From positions 6,360,001 through 6,424,000 of the forward strand of contig NZ_CP134605.1 in the NCBI RefSeq assembly GCF_031844685.1: 64,000 nucleotides of DNA. Reading direction: 5' to 3'. The DNA is from Streptomyces sp. ITFR-21. GTDB taxonomy: Bacteria; Actinomycetota; Actinomycetes; Streptomycetales; Streptomycetaceae. Every line of letters starts with the position of its first letter. Position 1 is the stretch's first letter. The notes under the pieces were generated by a model. The model did not search any database, was not told the origin of the DNA, and saw only the letters and a list, made by a program, of their open reading frames with translations. A program made the position numbers and the translations under genes. Shown here one piece after another: positions 1 through 8,007 of the stretch.

Positions 1-1
1 C

Positions 2-358
2 GAGGGCTGGGAAGCGGTCGTCGGCACCGTCACCCTTCCCGCCACCACCCCGGTCCCACTCGGTGCCCGCCACCGGGCCCACTACGAGGCCACCCGGCCG
101 GCCGACGGCGCCTTCTGGCACCACCCGCACATCCACGGCGCCAACCTCGGGCTGACCGGCGACGCCTACCGCGCGGCGGGCGGCTTCCCGCCCCTCGGCG
201 TCGGCGAGGACCGGGCGCTGGTCGACGCCCTGGAACGGCTCGGCCACCGCGTCCTGCGCACCCCCGACTGCCCCGTCGTCACCTCCGACCGCCTGCGCGC
301 CCGCGCCCGCGGCGGCTTCGCCGACCACCTGGCGGCGCTCACCGAACCGCCCGCCTAG
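2..358 (+). CDS. Glycosyltransferase family 2-like protein, C-terminal part
   Basis: The window opens inside this gene, so only about 118 C-terminal residues are visible, in frame 2, ending at a TAG. The stretch HGANLGLTGDAYRAAGGF is the typical end of a GT2 (GT-A fold) catalytic domain, where the acceptor-side loop is followed by the GGF turn, and GVGEDRALVDALERLGHRV matches the ED-containing helix that usually follows. Such enzymes move a sugar from a nucleotide sugar to an acceptor in the cytoplasm. In actinomycetes this subtype often sits with PIG-L deacetylase and methyltransferase genes, which would lie upstream of the window. Donor and acceptor cannot be told from the fragment. Confidence 0.75.
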   Translation, partial: EGWEAVVGTVTLPATTPVPLGARHRAHYEATRPADGAFWHHPHIHGANLGLTGDAYRAAGGFPPLGVGEDRALVDALERLGHRVLRTPDCPVVTSDRLRARARGGFADHLAALTEPPA

Positions 359-389
359 GACGCGCCCAGGACATGCCGTACCGGGCGGG

Positions 390-1220
390 TCACTCCGCTA
401 TGCCCCGGGTCAGCAGCACCGCCGTGACGAACGTCCGGTACAGGCGGATCGGGTCCTCGTCCGTCATGTGGACGGTCAGCGGGTCGGCCGGGTCGGCCTC
501 GATCCCGCTGATCCAGGTGGCCATCTCGGCCAGGTCCGGGTTCCGCATCCGTACCGAGAGGGTGGCCGGCAGCTCGATCCGCGGCGGCGCGGCGGACGGC
601 AGCGCCTCGACCGCCCGGCGGGCCGCGTCGTGGATCAGCTCGCGGGCCTCGGCCGGGTGCAGGCTGTCGGCGGCGAACCGGGAGACCGACGACTTCACGA
701 CCGCGCCGACCGCGGCCGGGCTGAACGGCCGCAGCTCGGCGGCCGTGGTCTCGTCGCCGGTGATCAGCAGCACCGGCACGCCGTGGCCGAGCGCCACCAG
801 CGCGTTGACGCCGCTCTCTCCGGCCACCACGCCGTTCAGCCGCACCTCGCCGATCGCCGCCGGGTTGTAGGTGTGCGAGAGCGTCGCGTGCGGGCCGGAC
901 ATCGAGCCGTGGTAGGAGACGAGGAAGACGCCGTCGAAGGAGGCGTCCAGACCCTGCATCATGTACAGCGGCTTGTGCCGGCCCGACAGGTAGCGCGCCC
1001 GGCCGGACAGCGCGTCGGGGCGCAGGTTGGCCATCGTGGAGTGCGAGTCGTTGACCAGGAACCGGGTGGCCCCGGCGGCCATCGCGCCCTCGATGGCCGC
1101 GTTGACCTCCTTCTGCAGCAGGAGGCGGTAGTACTCGTACTCGGGCTGGCCCTGGCGGCACTGCGACCAGTCGACCACACCCGCGGTGCCCTCCATATCG
1201 GAGGAGACGAAGATCTTCAC
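390..1220 (-). CDS. M55 family metallopeptidase (DppA-like D-aminopeptidase)
   Basis: A 276-residue cytoplasmic zinc aminopeptidase of the DppA family, known to act on D-amino-acid-containing peptides. The N terminus carries the family metal motif SSDMEGTAGV. Further probable ligands are the His residues in VNDSHSTM, SYHGSMSG and SHTYNP. The GTG at 1220 is the likely start because it overlaps the stop of the upstream gene by 4 bp (GTGA), and the zinc motif begins six residues in; the longer open frame upstream is a shadow of the neighbour. Co-transcription with the Ntn hydrolase suggests a shared role in breaking down unusual peptides or cell-wall fragments. That role is inferred from context. 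Confidence 0.88.
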   Translation of the reverse strand: MKIFVSSDMEGTAGVVDWSQCRQGQPEYEYYRLLLQKEVNAAIEGAMAAGATRFLVNDSHSTMANLRPDALSGRARYLSGRHKPLYMMQGLDASFDGVFLVSYHGSMSGPHATLSHTYNPAAIGEVRLNGVVAGESGVNALVALGHGVPVLLITGDETTAAELRPFSPAAVGAVVKSSVSRFAADSLHPAEARELIHDAARRAVEALPSAAPPRIELPATLSVRMRNPDLAEMATWISGIEADPADPLTVHMTDEDPIRLYRTFVTAVLLTRGIAE

Positions 1221-2164
1221 AGCACGCTCCGCGGCCGGAACTCCGGCTCGGTGGAGGCGTCGGTCATCAGCGCGTAGACACTGCCCTGCTGGCCGGCCGC
1301 CCCGCCGTGCCGGCCGTCCGGGGTGAGGGCCAGCGCCCGCAGCTCGGCGCGGAAGTCGTCCGGCAGTGTCGCCGCGTCGGCCAGCGCCGCCCGGCAGGCG
1401 TCCGACGGGTCCTGCCCGGCCGCCAGCAGGTCGACGATCGTCCGGGCGGTGCCGCCGCGCATGCTCAGCTCGCCGCGGCCGGTGCAGGCGGCGCCGCCGG
1501 CCCGCAGGTCGCACCAGTTGCCGGCGCCCGGCAGCGCCGAGTCGCCCACCCGGCCGGGGTACTTGTACGGGTAGCCGGAGGTGGAGACCCCGACGCACAT
1601 CTCGCCGGAGGCGTCCAGCGCGATGATGTTGATGGTCCCCCACGGCCCCTCGTGCGGCGCCAGCCGGCGGATCAGCTCGAGCGCGCTCTCCCGGTACCGC
1701 GCGTCGCCGTCGGTGGCGGCGGTGTTCTCGCCCTCCACCGACTCCCGGGACTGGGTGACCTGTTTGCGCCACAGCTCCCGCGACGCGTCGGTGAGCAGCT
1801 CGGCGGTGGTGAAGCCGTTCTCCGCGGCGAAGAGCGCTGCGCCCTCGCCCACCAGCAGGCTGTGCTGCGGCAGCCTCTCCAGCACCGCCCTGGCCACCGA
1901 GATCGGGTTCGGGTAGCCGCGCAGCGCGGCCACCGCCCCGAACTGCCGCCCGGAGCCCAGCATCAAGGAGGCGTCCAGCTCCACCACGCCCTGCGCGTTG
2001 GGCAGTCCTGCGGTGCCGACGTAGTGGTCGGCCGGGTTGTCCTCGCAGCGGCGCATGGCGGCCTCCACCGCGTCCAGCGCCGAGCCGCCGCGCCGCAGCA
2101 CGTCCATCCCGGTCGGCAGCCCGACCTCGCTGCGCTCACTGCCGATGATCACCGCTTCCGGCAT
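1217..2164 (-). CDS. N4-(beta-N-acetylglucosaminyl)-L-asparaginase / isoaspartyl peptidase family Ntn hydrolase
   Basis: A 315-residue member of the T2 Ntn-hydrolase family (glycosylasparaginase, isoaspartyl peptidase). The precursor should self-cleave before the nucleophile Thr177 in GPWGTINIIAL. The family signature YPGRVGDSALPGAGNW follows, and GGSALDAVEAAM is the usual N-terminal motif. The residue before the nucleophile is Gly, not the Asp of classical glycosylasparaginases, so glycoasparagine as substrate is uncertain and an isoaspartyl or other amide substrate is equally possible. Start at ATG 2164, with AGGAGG (complement of 2168-2173) only three bases upstream. Its last codons overlap the start of the M55 peptidase gene, indicating translational coupling. 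Confidence 0.85.
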   Translation of the reverse strand: MPEAVIIGSERSEVGLPTGMDVLRRGGSALDAVEAAMRRCEDNPADHYVGTAGLPNAQGVVELDASLMLGSGRQFGAVAALRGYPNPISVARAVLERLPQHSLLVGEGAALFAAENGFTTAELLTDASRELWRKQVTQSRESVEGENTAATDGDARYRESALELIRRLAPHEGPWGTINIIALDASGEMCVGVSTSGYPYKYPGRVGDSALPGAGNWCDLRAGGAACTGRGELSMRGGTARTIVDLLAAGQDPSDACRAALADAATLPDDFRAELRALALTPDGRHGGAAGQQGSVYALMTDASTEPEFRPRSVL

Positions 2165-2339
2165 GATCCTCCTGTCCGGTGCCCAGCCGTCCGGCCGTGT
2201 CCGCGGCGCGGCCCGTCGGTCGGGCCGCGGCCCGCGTGGCCGCTTACGTGTACATGGGCGCAGTCTCCCATCCACCGGTGACAACCGGGCACCCCGCCCC
2301 CGCCGACCTGCCGGAACGCACCGCCGCCCGGGGTGGCGG

Positions 2340-2379
2340 CGGCCCCGCGGCGGCGGGCCGGCCCGCCGCCGCGGGGCCG
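2340..2379 (-). terminator. 40-bp perfect palindrome, terminator of the SDR gene
   Basis: Positions 2340-2379 form an uninterrupted 40-bp palindrome (20-bp arms, no spacer) starting 8 bp past the SDR stop. It can fold into a very strong GC hairpin. No T-tract follows, as is usual for actinobacterial terminators. Confidence 0.7.
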
Positions 2380-2387
2380 GGCGCGGG

Positions 2388-3362
2388 TCAGGAGGCGAAG
2401 GCGTCGAGCCCGGTCCGCTCCGCGGACAGCGCCCACAGCCGGGCGGCCTGCTCGGGATCGGTCGCCCAGGAGCGCACCCCGCTCATCGTCGTGGTGTCGG
2501 AGTCCGCGATGGGCTCGGCGATATCGCAGTCCTCGCAGTACACCCCGCCCAGGCCCGCCAGCCGCGGCGAGGTGGCGGCCCACACCTGGGTGGCGGCGCC
2601 CTGCTCGGGGGACTTGAAGCCGGCGTTCAGCAGGTTGCCGTCGGCGTCGATCCAGCCGAGGTCGACCATCTCCTGCCGGGACAGGTGCCGCTGCAGCGGG
2701 GTGAGGATGCCGCCGGGGTGCACCGAGAAGGCCCGTACCCCGAAGCCCTCGGCCAGGGTGTCCAGGTGCCGGGCGAACAGCGCGTTGGCGGTCTTGGCCT
2801 GCCCGTACGCCGCCCACTTGTCGTAGCCGCCGGCGAAGTCGATGTCGTCCCAGCGGACGGGGGAGCGGCGGTGGCCGCCGGAGGAGACGGCCACCACCCG
2901 GCCGCGGCCGCGGGCGATGGCCGGCCACAGCCGGTTCACCAGCGCGTAGTGCCCCAGGTGGTTGATGCCGAACTGGGACTCCCAGCCGGGGCCGACGGTC
3001 GCGTACGGGGCGGCCATGACCGCCGCGCAGTTGATCGTGACGTCGATGTCCCGGCCGGTGGCCAGGAACCGGTCGGCGAAGGCGGCGATCGAGTCCTGGT
3101 CGGCCAGGTCCAGCTCGTCCACCTCCACCCGGTCGATCCCGGCCAGCGCCTGCCGGGCGGTCTCCGGGCGGCGGGCCGGCACCACCACCCGGGCGCCGGC
3201 CGCGGTCAGCGCCCGGGTGGTCTCCAGGCCGATGCCGGAGTAGCCGCCGGTCAGCAGGACCAGCCTGCCGGTCAGGTCGACGCCGGCCAGGACGTCGGCC
3301 GCGGTGCTGCGGGCCCCGAACCCGGAGCCGATGCTGTGCTGCTTGGTCGTAGGTGAGCTCAT
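2388..3362 (-). CDS. SDR family NAD(P)-dependent oxidoreductase
   Basis: A 324-residue short-chain dehydrogenase with a Rossmann fold. The cofactor loop is TGGYSGIG (about residues 38-45). The active-site pair is Tyr186/Lys190 in YGQAK, with the catalytic Ser at about 160-161 in AVSSGG. The usual NNAG motif is altered to NCAA (about 111-114). The length, with an extended C terminus (EGFGVRAFSVHPGGILTPLQ), fits the plant-type/WW-oxidoreductase-like SDRs annotated in many streptomycetes. The substrate cannot be predicted. It stands alone: the next gene downstream runs as a separate unit after a strong hairpin. Confidence 0.88.
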   Translation of the reverse strand: MSSPTTKQHSIGSGFGARSTAADVLAGVDLTGRLVLLTGGYSGIGLETTRALTAAGARVVVPARRPETARQALAGIDRVEVDELDLADQDSIAAFADRFLATGRDIDVTINCAAVMAAPYATVGPGWESQFGINHLGHYALVNRLWPAIARGRGRVVAVSSGGHRRSPVRWDDIDFAGGYDKWAAYGQAKTANALFARHLDTLAEGFGVRAFSVHPGGILTPLQRHLSRQEMVDLGWIDADGNLLNAGFKSPEQGAATQVWAATSPRLAGLGGVYCEDCDIAEPIADSDTTTMSGVRSWATDPEQAARLWALSAERTGLDAFAS

Positions 3363-3481
3363 ACCGGCACGCTACGAACTGGAGCGCACTCGAAGGCAAG
3401 TCCCACCGGGCGCGGCGCGCCGCGCCGCAGCGGTTCGCGGCGTGAATCCCGCCCAGCTTCTTGACTGCTCGCCACGACGAC

Positions 3482-3537
3482 TTGACACTGCCTTACGGAT
3501 CCGGGATTCCCAGATCCGCAGAGTGAGAGCGTTTTCA
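3482..3537 (+). promoter_or_regulatory. Candidate promoter and LacI-type operator for the CBM56/beta-helix gene
   Basis: TTGACA at 3482-3487 is a consensus -35; no convincing -10 is seen 17-18 bp on. At 3524-3537 lies TGAGAGCGTTTTCA, a 14-bp imperfect palindrome with the central CG and TGAGAGCG half-site of LacI-family operators. It lies 36 bp after the -35 box, much as the stronger palindromes at 24551 and 25106 do. The rest of the 305-bp gap (3363-3667) shows nothing else of note. The ATG at 3668 has only a weak AAAGGA ribosome site. Confidence 0.45.
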
Positions 3538-3667
3538 ACTCATTGAATAAAAGGGCTACACCGGGACTGTTGCCCAGAAAGCATAGTGCAGAGCGCGAAC
3601 CACCCCCACAAATTCCGCGCTTACCTGGCGTTCACTTCACGAATCCAGGTGAAAGGACCCCACACTG

Positions 3668-6049
3668 ATGCGACGCACCATCTCCGAGGCCCGCAGCGGG
3701 CCCCATCGGCCGACCCGGAAGCGGGCCATCGCACTGCTCGGGGCGCTGCTGCTCGCCCTGGTCGGACTGCTGGGCCTGACCCAGACCGTCGGCACCGCCT
3801 CGGCGGACGCGTCCGACTACACCCAGAGCGTCACCCAGGTGAGCACGACGCAGGCACAGATCACCTTCGTCCCGACCACCCCCGCCGCCTACGTCGACGC
3901 GCACTACCTGGTGAACGGCACGAACCAGCAGAACGTGCGGATGACCAACACCGCGGGCACCTGGACCTGGACGGTCAGCACCCTGACCACCGGCGCGGTG
4001 CTCGAGTACTGGTTCACCTACGAGAAGAGCGGCCCGCAGTACGACACACCGCACTTCACGTACACCCAGGGCGGCGGCGGGGGCACCACCACGGCGCCCC
4101 CGCCGGGAACCGTGGCCACTCCCACCTTCAGTCCGGCCGGCGGCTCGTTCACCTCGGCGCAGACCGTCACCATCGCCGACGCCACCGCTGGCGCGGCCAT
4201 CCACTACACCCTGGACGGCTCGACGCCGACCGCGACATCGCCCACCTACGGCGCCGCGCTCACCGTCAGCGCGACCACCACGGTTAAGGCGCTGGCCACC
4301 AAGGCCGGCTCCACCAACTCCGCCGTGGCCAGCGCGACCTTCACCATCACCGCGCCGTCGGCCGGCTGCCCCGCGCAGTCCGACACCCCCGACTTCGGTC
4401 CGAACGTGCACATCTTCGACCCGTCCATGGGCAACGCCGCCATCCAGGCGCAGCTCGACGCGCAGTTCAACCAGATGAAGGACACCAACACCGCCCAGTT
4501 CAGCGAGAACCGGGTGGCGGATCTGTACAAGCCGGGCACGTACAACGTCGAGGACAACGTCGGCTTCTACACCTCGGTGGCGGGCCTGGGCCAGAACCCG
4601 GACGACGTGACCATCAACGGTGACGTCACCGTCGACGCCTTCAACGCCTCCGACGCCGGCAACGCCACGCAGAACTTCTGGCGCAGCGCGGAGAACCTGG
4701 CCATCAACCCCTCCGGCGGCACCGACCGCTGGGCGGTGGCGCAGGCCGCCCCGTTCCGCCGGATCGACGTGCACGGCGGCCTCGCCCTCTACCCGGCCAG
4801 CTACGGCTACGCCAGCGGCGGCTACATCGCGGACACCAAGGTCAGCGGCCAGGCGGCGACCGTCTCGCAGCAGCAGTGGTACTCCCGGGACAGCAGCTTC
4901 GGCAGCTGGAGCGGCGGCGTGTGGAACATGGTCTTCTCCGGCGTGGACGGCGCCCCGGCGAACACCTTCCCCAACCCACCGGAGACGACTCTGGCCACCA
5001 CCCCGGTCTCCCGCGACGTGCCGTACCTGTACGTCGACACCACGGGCAAGTACCGGGTGTTCCTGCCCTCGCTGCGGACCAACGCCTCCGGCCCGAGCTG
5101 GGCGAACGGCAGCACCCCCGGCTCCTCGCTGCCGATGAGCCAGTTCTACGTGGTCAAGGCCGGCGACACCGCGGCGACGATCAACAACGCCCTCTCCCAG
5201 GGCTGCAACCTGTTCGTCACCCCGGGCGTGTACCACCTGAACCAGACGCTCAACGTCACCAAGGCCAACACCGTGGTGCTCGGCATCGGCTACGCGACGT
5301 TCGTCCCGGACAACGGGGTCAACGCGATGCAGGTCGCCGACGTGGACGGCGTGCGCGTCAAGGGTGTGCTGTTCGACGCCGGCACCACCAACTCGGCGGC
5401 GCTGCTGACCGTCGGCCCGTCCGGCTCGACCGCGAGCCACGCGGCCAACCCGACCACGATCCAGGACGTGTTCTTCCGGATCGGCGGCGAGATCGCCGGC
5501 AAGGCCACCAACAGCCTGGTCGTCAACAGCAGCAACACGATCATCGACCACGTCTGGGCCTGGCGTGCCGACCACGGCAACGCGGGCACGGTCGGCTGGA
5601 CCACCAACACCGCCGACACCGGTCTGACGGTCAACGGCGCCAACGTGCTGGCCACCGGCCTGTTCGTCGAGCACTACCAGAAGTACGAGGTGGTGTGGAA
5701 CGGCCAGGGCGGCAAGACGATCTTCTTCCAGAACGAGAACCCGTACGACCCGCCCAACCAGGCCGCCTGGAAGAGCTCGGCCTCGGTCAACGGCTACGCC
5801 GCCTACAAGGTGGGTGCCGGCGTCACCACCCACGAGGCGTGGGGACTCGGCAGCTACTGCTACTTCAACGTCAACCCGGCCGTGAACAACTACCACGCGT
5901 TCGAGGTGCCGAACACCCCGGGCGTGAAGTTCCACGACACCCTGACGGTGTCGCTGGGCGGCGTCGGCACCATCACCCACGTCATCAACGACACCGGTGC
6001 GGTCACCGCGGCCAACACCACCCCGAGCAACGTGGTCAACTTCCCGTAA
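3668..6049 (+). CDS. Secreted CBM56-like / chitobiase-C-like / right-handed beta-helix carbohydrate-active protein
   Basis: 793 residues. A basic N terminus (RPTRKR) and hydrophobic core end at an ASA-DA signal-peptidase site near residue 46. Residues about 47-135 resemble CBM56, a beta-1,3-glucan-binding module; about 150-230 (PTFSPAGGSFTSAQTVTI ... TLDGSTPT) match the CHB_HEX_C_1 beta-sandwich. The remaining ~550 residues, starting FGPNVHIFDPSM, look like a pectate-lyase-type beta helix found in streptomycete proteins loosely annotated 'coagulation factor 5/8' or 'adenylyl cyclase'. Role: probably extracellular polysaccharide degradation, with the glucan inferred from the CBM. No catalytic residues can be assigned with confidence. 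The gene is followed by a perfect palindromic terminator. Confidence 0.7.
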   Translation: MRRTISEARSGPHRPTRKRAIALLGALLLALVGLLGLTQTVGTASADASDYTQSVTQVSTTQAQITFVPTTPAAYVDAHYLVNGTNQQNVRMTNTAGTWTWTVSTLTTGAVLEYWFTYEKSGPQYDTPHFTYTQGGGGGTTTAPPPGTVATPTFSPAGGSFTSAQTVTIADATAGAAIHYTLDGSTPTATSPTYGAALTVSATTTVKALATKAGSTNSAVASATFTITAPSAGCPAQSDTPDFGPNVHIFDPSMGNAAIQAQLDAQFNQMKDTNTAQFSENRVADLYKPGTYNVEDNVGFYTSVAGLGQNPDDVTINGDVTVDAFNASDAGNATQNFWRSAENLAINPSGGTDRWAVAQAAPFRRIDVHGGLALYPASYGYASGGYIADTKVSGQAATVSQQQWYSRDSSFGSWSGGVWNMVFSGVDGAPANTFPNPPETTLATTPVSRDVPYLYVDTTGKYRVFLPSLRTNASGPSWANGSTPGSSLPMSQFYVVKAGDTAATINNALSQGCNLFVTPGVYHLNQTLNVTKANTVVLGIGYATFVPDNGVNAMQVADVDGVRVKGVLFDAGTTNSAALLTVGPSGSTASHAANPTTIQDVFFRIGGEIAGKATNSLVVNSSNTIIDHVWAWRADHGNAGTVGWTTNTADTGLTVNGANVLATGLFVEHYQKYEVVWNGQGGKTIFFQNENPYDPPNQAAWKSSASVNGYAAYKVGAGVTTHEAWGLGSYCYFNVNPAVNNYHAFEVPNTPGVKFHDTLTVSLGGVGTITHVINDTGAVTAANTTPSNVVNFP

Positions 6050-6124
6050 CGGGACGGCCCGTGGCGCGGTGAGCCGACCGGCGCCGGCAGCGGGACGGCA
6101 GGAGACAGCAGAGACGGCAGAAAC

Positions 6125-6158
6125 GGGCCGCCGGAGGCCGATCGGCCTCCGGCGGCCC
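6125..6158. terminator. 34-bp perfect palindrome between convergent genes
   Basis: An exact 34-bp palindrome (axis between 6141 and 6142) between the stop of the beta-helix gene (6049) and the end of the decayed binding-protein gene on the other strand (6189). It would form the same hairpin in either transcript, so a bidirectional terminator is likely. Confidence 0.7.
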
Positions 6159-6188
6159 CGCCGCTTCCGCGGCTCCCCGCCCGGCCGG

Positions 6189-6734
6189 CTACTTGCGGCC
6201 GGCCGCCGCGCAGGCCTTGGCGAACTCGGCGGTGCACACCTGGGCGACGGTGTAGTAGTGGTACTTGGTGACGATGTCCGCCACGTTCGACTGGGTCAGC
6301 GAGGCCGCCGTCAGCAGCTTCGACGGCACGCTCTGGCCGGATCCGGTGGTGACAGTAGTGACAGTAGTGACAGTGGTGACAGTGGTGACAGTGGTGACGG
6401 TGAGCGCGGCACGTTGATGCCGGCGCCCTTGAGCGCGGTGGCGATACCGCCGGCCATGGTGTCGTTGGCCGAGTAGACGGCGGCGATGTTCTTCGCGCCG
6501 ATCTGGGTGATCGCCGCGGTCACCTTCTGGCTGGCGACGTTGTCCTTCCACAGGCCGCTCTGCTCGTAGGCGATGTCCACCTTGCCGTCGAGGACGGAGT
6601 GGGCGCCGGCCTTGAACTCCGCCGCGTTCGGGTCGGCGTCGTCACCGTTGGCCGGTCTTGCCGCACGCGGCCATCGCGCAAGCCGGCGACACCACGGCCG
6701 TGCCCACGACTACTCGACGCGTCATCGCGTTCAT
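6189..6734 (-). pseudogene. Decayed sugar ABC transporter substrate-binding protein (XylF-like), two deletions plus frameshifts
   Basis: A good start survives (AGGGAGG site, ATG 6734, lipoprotein signal ending MAACGKTGQ), but this frame stops after 30 codons. The other frames then give NGDDADPNAAEFKAGAHSVL, VDIAYEQSGLWKDN and AVYSANDTMAGGIATALKGA, which are middle segments of XylF/RbsB-type sugar-binding proteins, and later YYTVAQVCTAEFAKACAAAG, the usual C-terminal end. Compared with the family, roughly 150 residues are missing after the signal and some 40-60 before the C terminus, where a 9-bp tandem repeat now sits. At least two frame changes are needed, so the product is not functional. 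No permease or ATPase of its system is nearby. Confidence 0.8.
6346..6402. repeat. 9-bp tandem repeat, about 6.3 copies, in the binding-protein pseudogene
   Basis: Units of GTGACAGTR: six full copies and three extra bases, with A/G variation at one position. On the minus strand it encodes a Thr-Val-Thr run in one frame and Ser-Pro/Leu in the next. It marks the point where the reading frame of the pseudogene changes. Confidence 0.9.
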
Positions 6735-6868
6735 AGAACGTCGCCTCCCTGGACAGGGCCGCCACCGCGGGGCCCAAGTGACGGCGAGTCAACTTGGCCG
6801 GTGTGCGCCGCGTCAACAAGTGAATGCGGGAGTGTCCGTTGTGTCACCGAACTGGTCCCTGCGCCAAT

Positions 6869-6930
6869 TGAACGCGCTCTCAGATTCGAGTTCAGACCAG
6901 CAGTATGCGCACTAGGTCAACATATGACCT
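6869..6930 (-). promoter_or_regulatory. Relict promoter/operator region of the dead binding-protein gene
   Basis: On the minus strand TTGACC (complement of 6915-6920) is a -35-like box. TGAGAGCGCGTTCA (complement of 6869-6882) lies 32 bp further on and matches the site before the beta-helix gene at 12 of 14 positions. The -35 is embedded in a perfect inverted repeat AGGTCA-N5-TGACCT (6914-6930). The rest of the 352-bp gap (6735-7086) holds only the terminators of the next operon. Confidence 0.4.
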
Positions 6931-6977
6931 GTTGGTTTCGGGTAATAGGGCAAAACCCGATCAAACGCGGGGTCGGA

Positions 6978-7073
6978 GGCGGGCGCCGCGGCGGAACCGC
7001 GGCGCCCGCCGCGACCGGACCGGCCCGGGACGCGACGACCGGAACCGGTGGCGCCCCGCGCCCCGGTTCCGGT
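6978..7073 (-). terminator. Two consecutive hairpins ending the sugar ABC operon
   Basis: Downstream of the stop at 7087, 7038-7048 pairs with 7063-7073 (11-bp perfect arms around a GC loop), and 6978-6991 pairs with 6997-7010 (14-bp perfect arms, 5-base loop). Together they make a tandem terminator for the minus-strand operon. Confidence 0.7.
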
Positions 7074-7086
7074 TCGGACCCCGGGA

Positions 7087-8007
7087 TCAGCCCTTGCTCG
7101 ACCCCAGCGACAGACCCGCGATGAACTGCTTCTGCAGCAGCACGTACACGACGAGCGTCGGCACCGCCGCGATCATCGCCGCCGCCGCGATCATGTTCTG
7201 GTTGCTGACGAACTGCCCCTGGAGGTTGGCCAGCGCGGACGTCACCGGCCGCTTGTCACCCGACGACATCAAGGTGATCGCCCAGAAGAAGTCGTTGTAG
7301 ATCCACGTGGTCAGCAGCGTGGCCAGCGCCGCCAGGGCCGGCCGGCACAGCGGCACGGTCAGCCGCCAGAACCGCGTCCACAGGCTCGCCCCGTCCACCA
7401 GCGCGGCCTCGTACATCTCACCGGGGATCGACTTCATGTAGTTGCTCAGCACGAAGACGCAAAAGCCCAGCTGGAACGTCACGTTGATGACGATCAGACC
7501 GATGATCGAGTTGTACATCAGACCGCTGCCGGCAAGGAACGTCGGCAGCGGGATCCTGAGGTAGATCCGGTACAGCGGGGTGATGATGACCTGCTGCGGC
7601 AGCAGGTTGCCGGCCGTGAAGAGGATCAGCAGCGCGATGTTGACCCTGAGGTTCACCCGGGTGAGGACGAACGCCACCCCGGACGCCAGCGCCAGCACGA
7701 TCACCACCGCGGGCACCGTGATCAGCACCGAGTTCCAGAAGAAGTGCCCCATGTCCGACTGGGTCCAGGCGTCGCTGAAGTTCCTGAAGGTCAGGTGGTG
7801 CGGCATCGAGACGTAGCCGTACTTGCGGGTGTCGGAGTACGGCCGGACCGCCACGTACAGCGCGAAGGCGATCGGCAGGATCCACAGCACGCAGGAGACG
7901 ATCAGGAACAGCTGCGAGGCGGCCTGGCCCCACGGCCGGCGGCGCCGCGCTGGGCCGCCGCCGGCCGGGACCGAGGCCCGCAGCCGGGGAAGGGTTTCGG
8001 CGCTCAC
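7087..8007 (-). CDS. Sugar ABC transporter permease, MalG type
   Basis: A 306-residue inner-membrane permease of the carbohydrate uptake (CUT1) class with about six transmembrane helices. The EAA loop that docks the ATPase is EAALVDGASLWTRFWRLTVP, and the C terminus (QKQFIAGLSLGSSKG) is typical of MalG-type subunits. GTG at 8007 is chosen as start because it overlaps the stop of the partner permease gene by 4 bp (GTGA). It forms the second half of the membrane channel encoded in the three-gene operon. No ATPase is encoded nearby; in streptomycetes the shared ATPase MsiK serves such importers. Confidence 0.93.
   Translation of the reverse strand: MSAETLPRLRASVPAGGGPARRRRPWGQAASQLFLIVSCVLWILPIAFALYVAVRPYSDTRKYGYVSMPHHLTFRNFSDAWTQSDMGHFFWNSVLITVPAVVIVLALASGVAFVLTRVNLRVNIALLILFTAGNLLPQQVIITPLYRIYLRIPLPTFLAGSGLMYNSIIGLIVINVTFQLGFCVFVLSNYMKSIPGEMYEAALVDGASLWTRFWRLTVPLCRPALAALATLLTTWIYNDFFWAITLMSSGDKRPVTSALANLQGQFVSNQNMIAAAAMIAAVPTLVVYVLLQKQFIAGLSLGSSKG

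Noticed and set aside
3632..5980. Very long open frame antisense to the beta-helix gene
   Set aside because: Arg/Val/Gly-rich composition, no domain, no ribosome site; a typical shadow frame in GC-rich DNA, while the plus-strand frame has a signal peptide and known modules.
6189..6734. Programmed frameshifting or a contingency locus in the binding-protein gene
   Set aside because: Large parts of the fold are missing, so no change in repeat number could restore a working protein.
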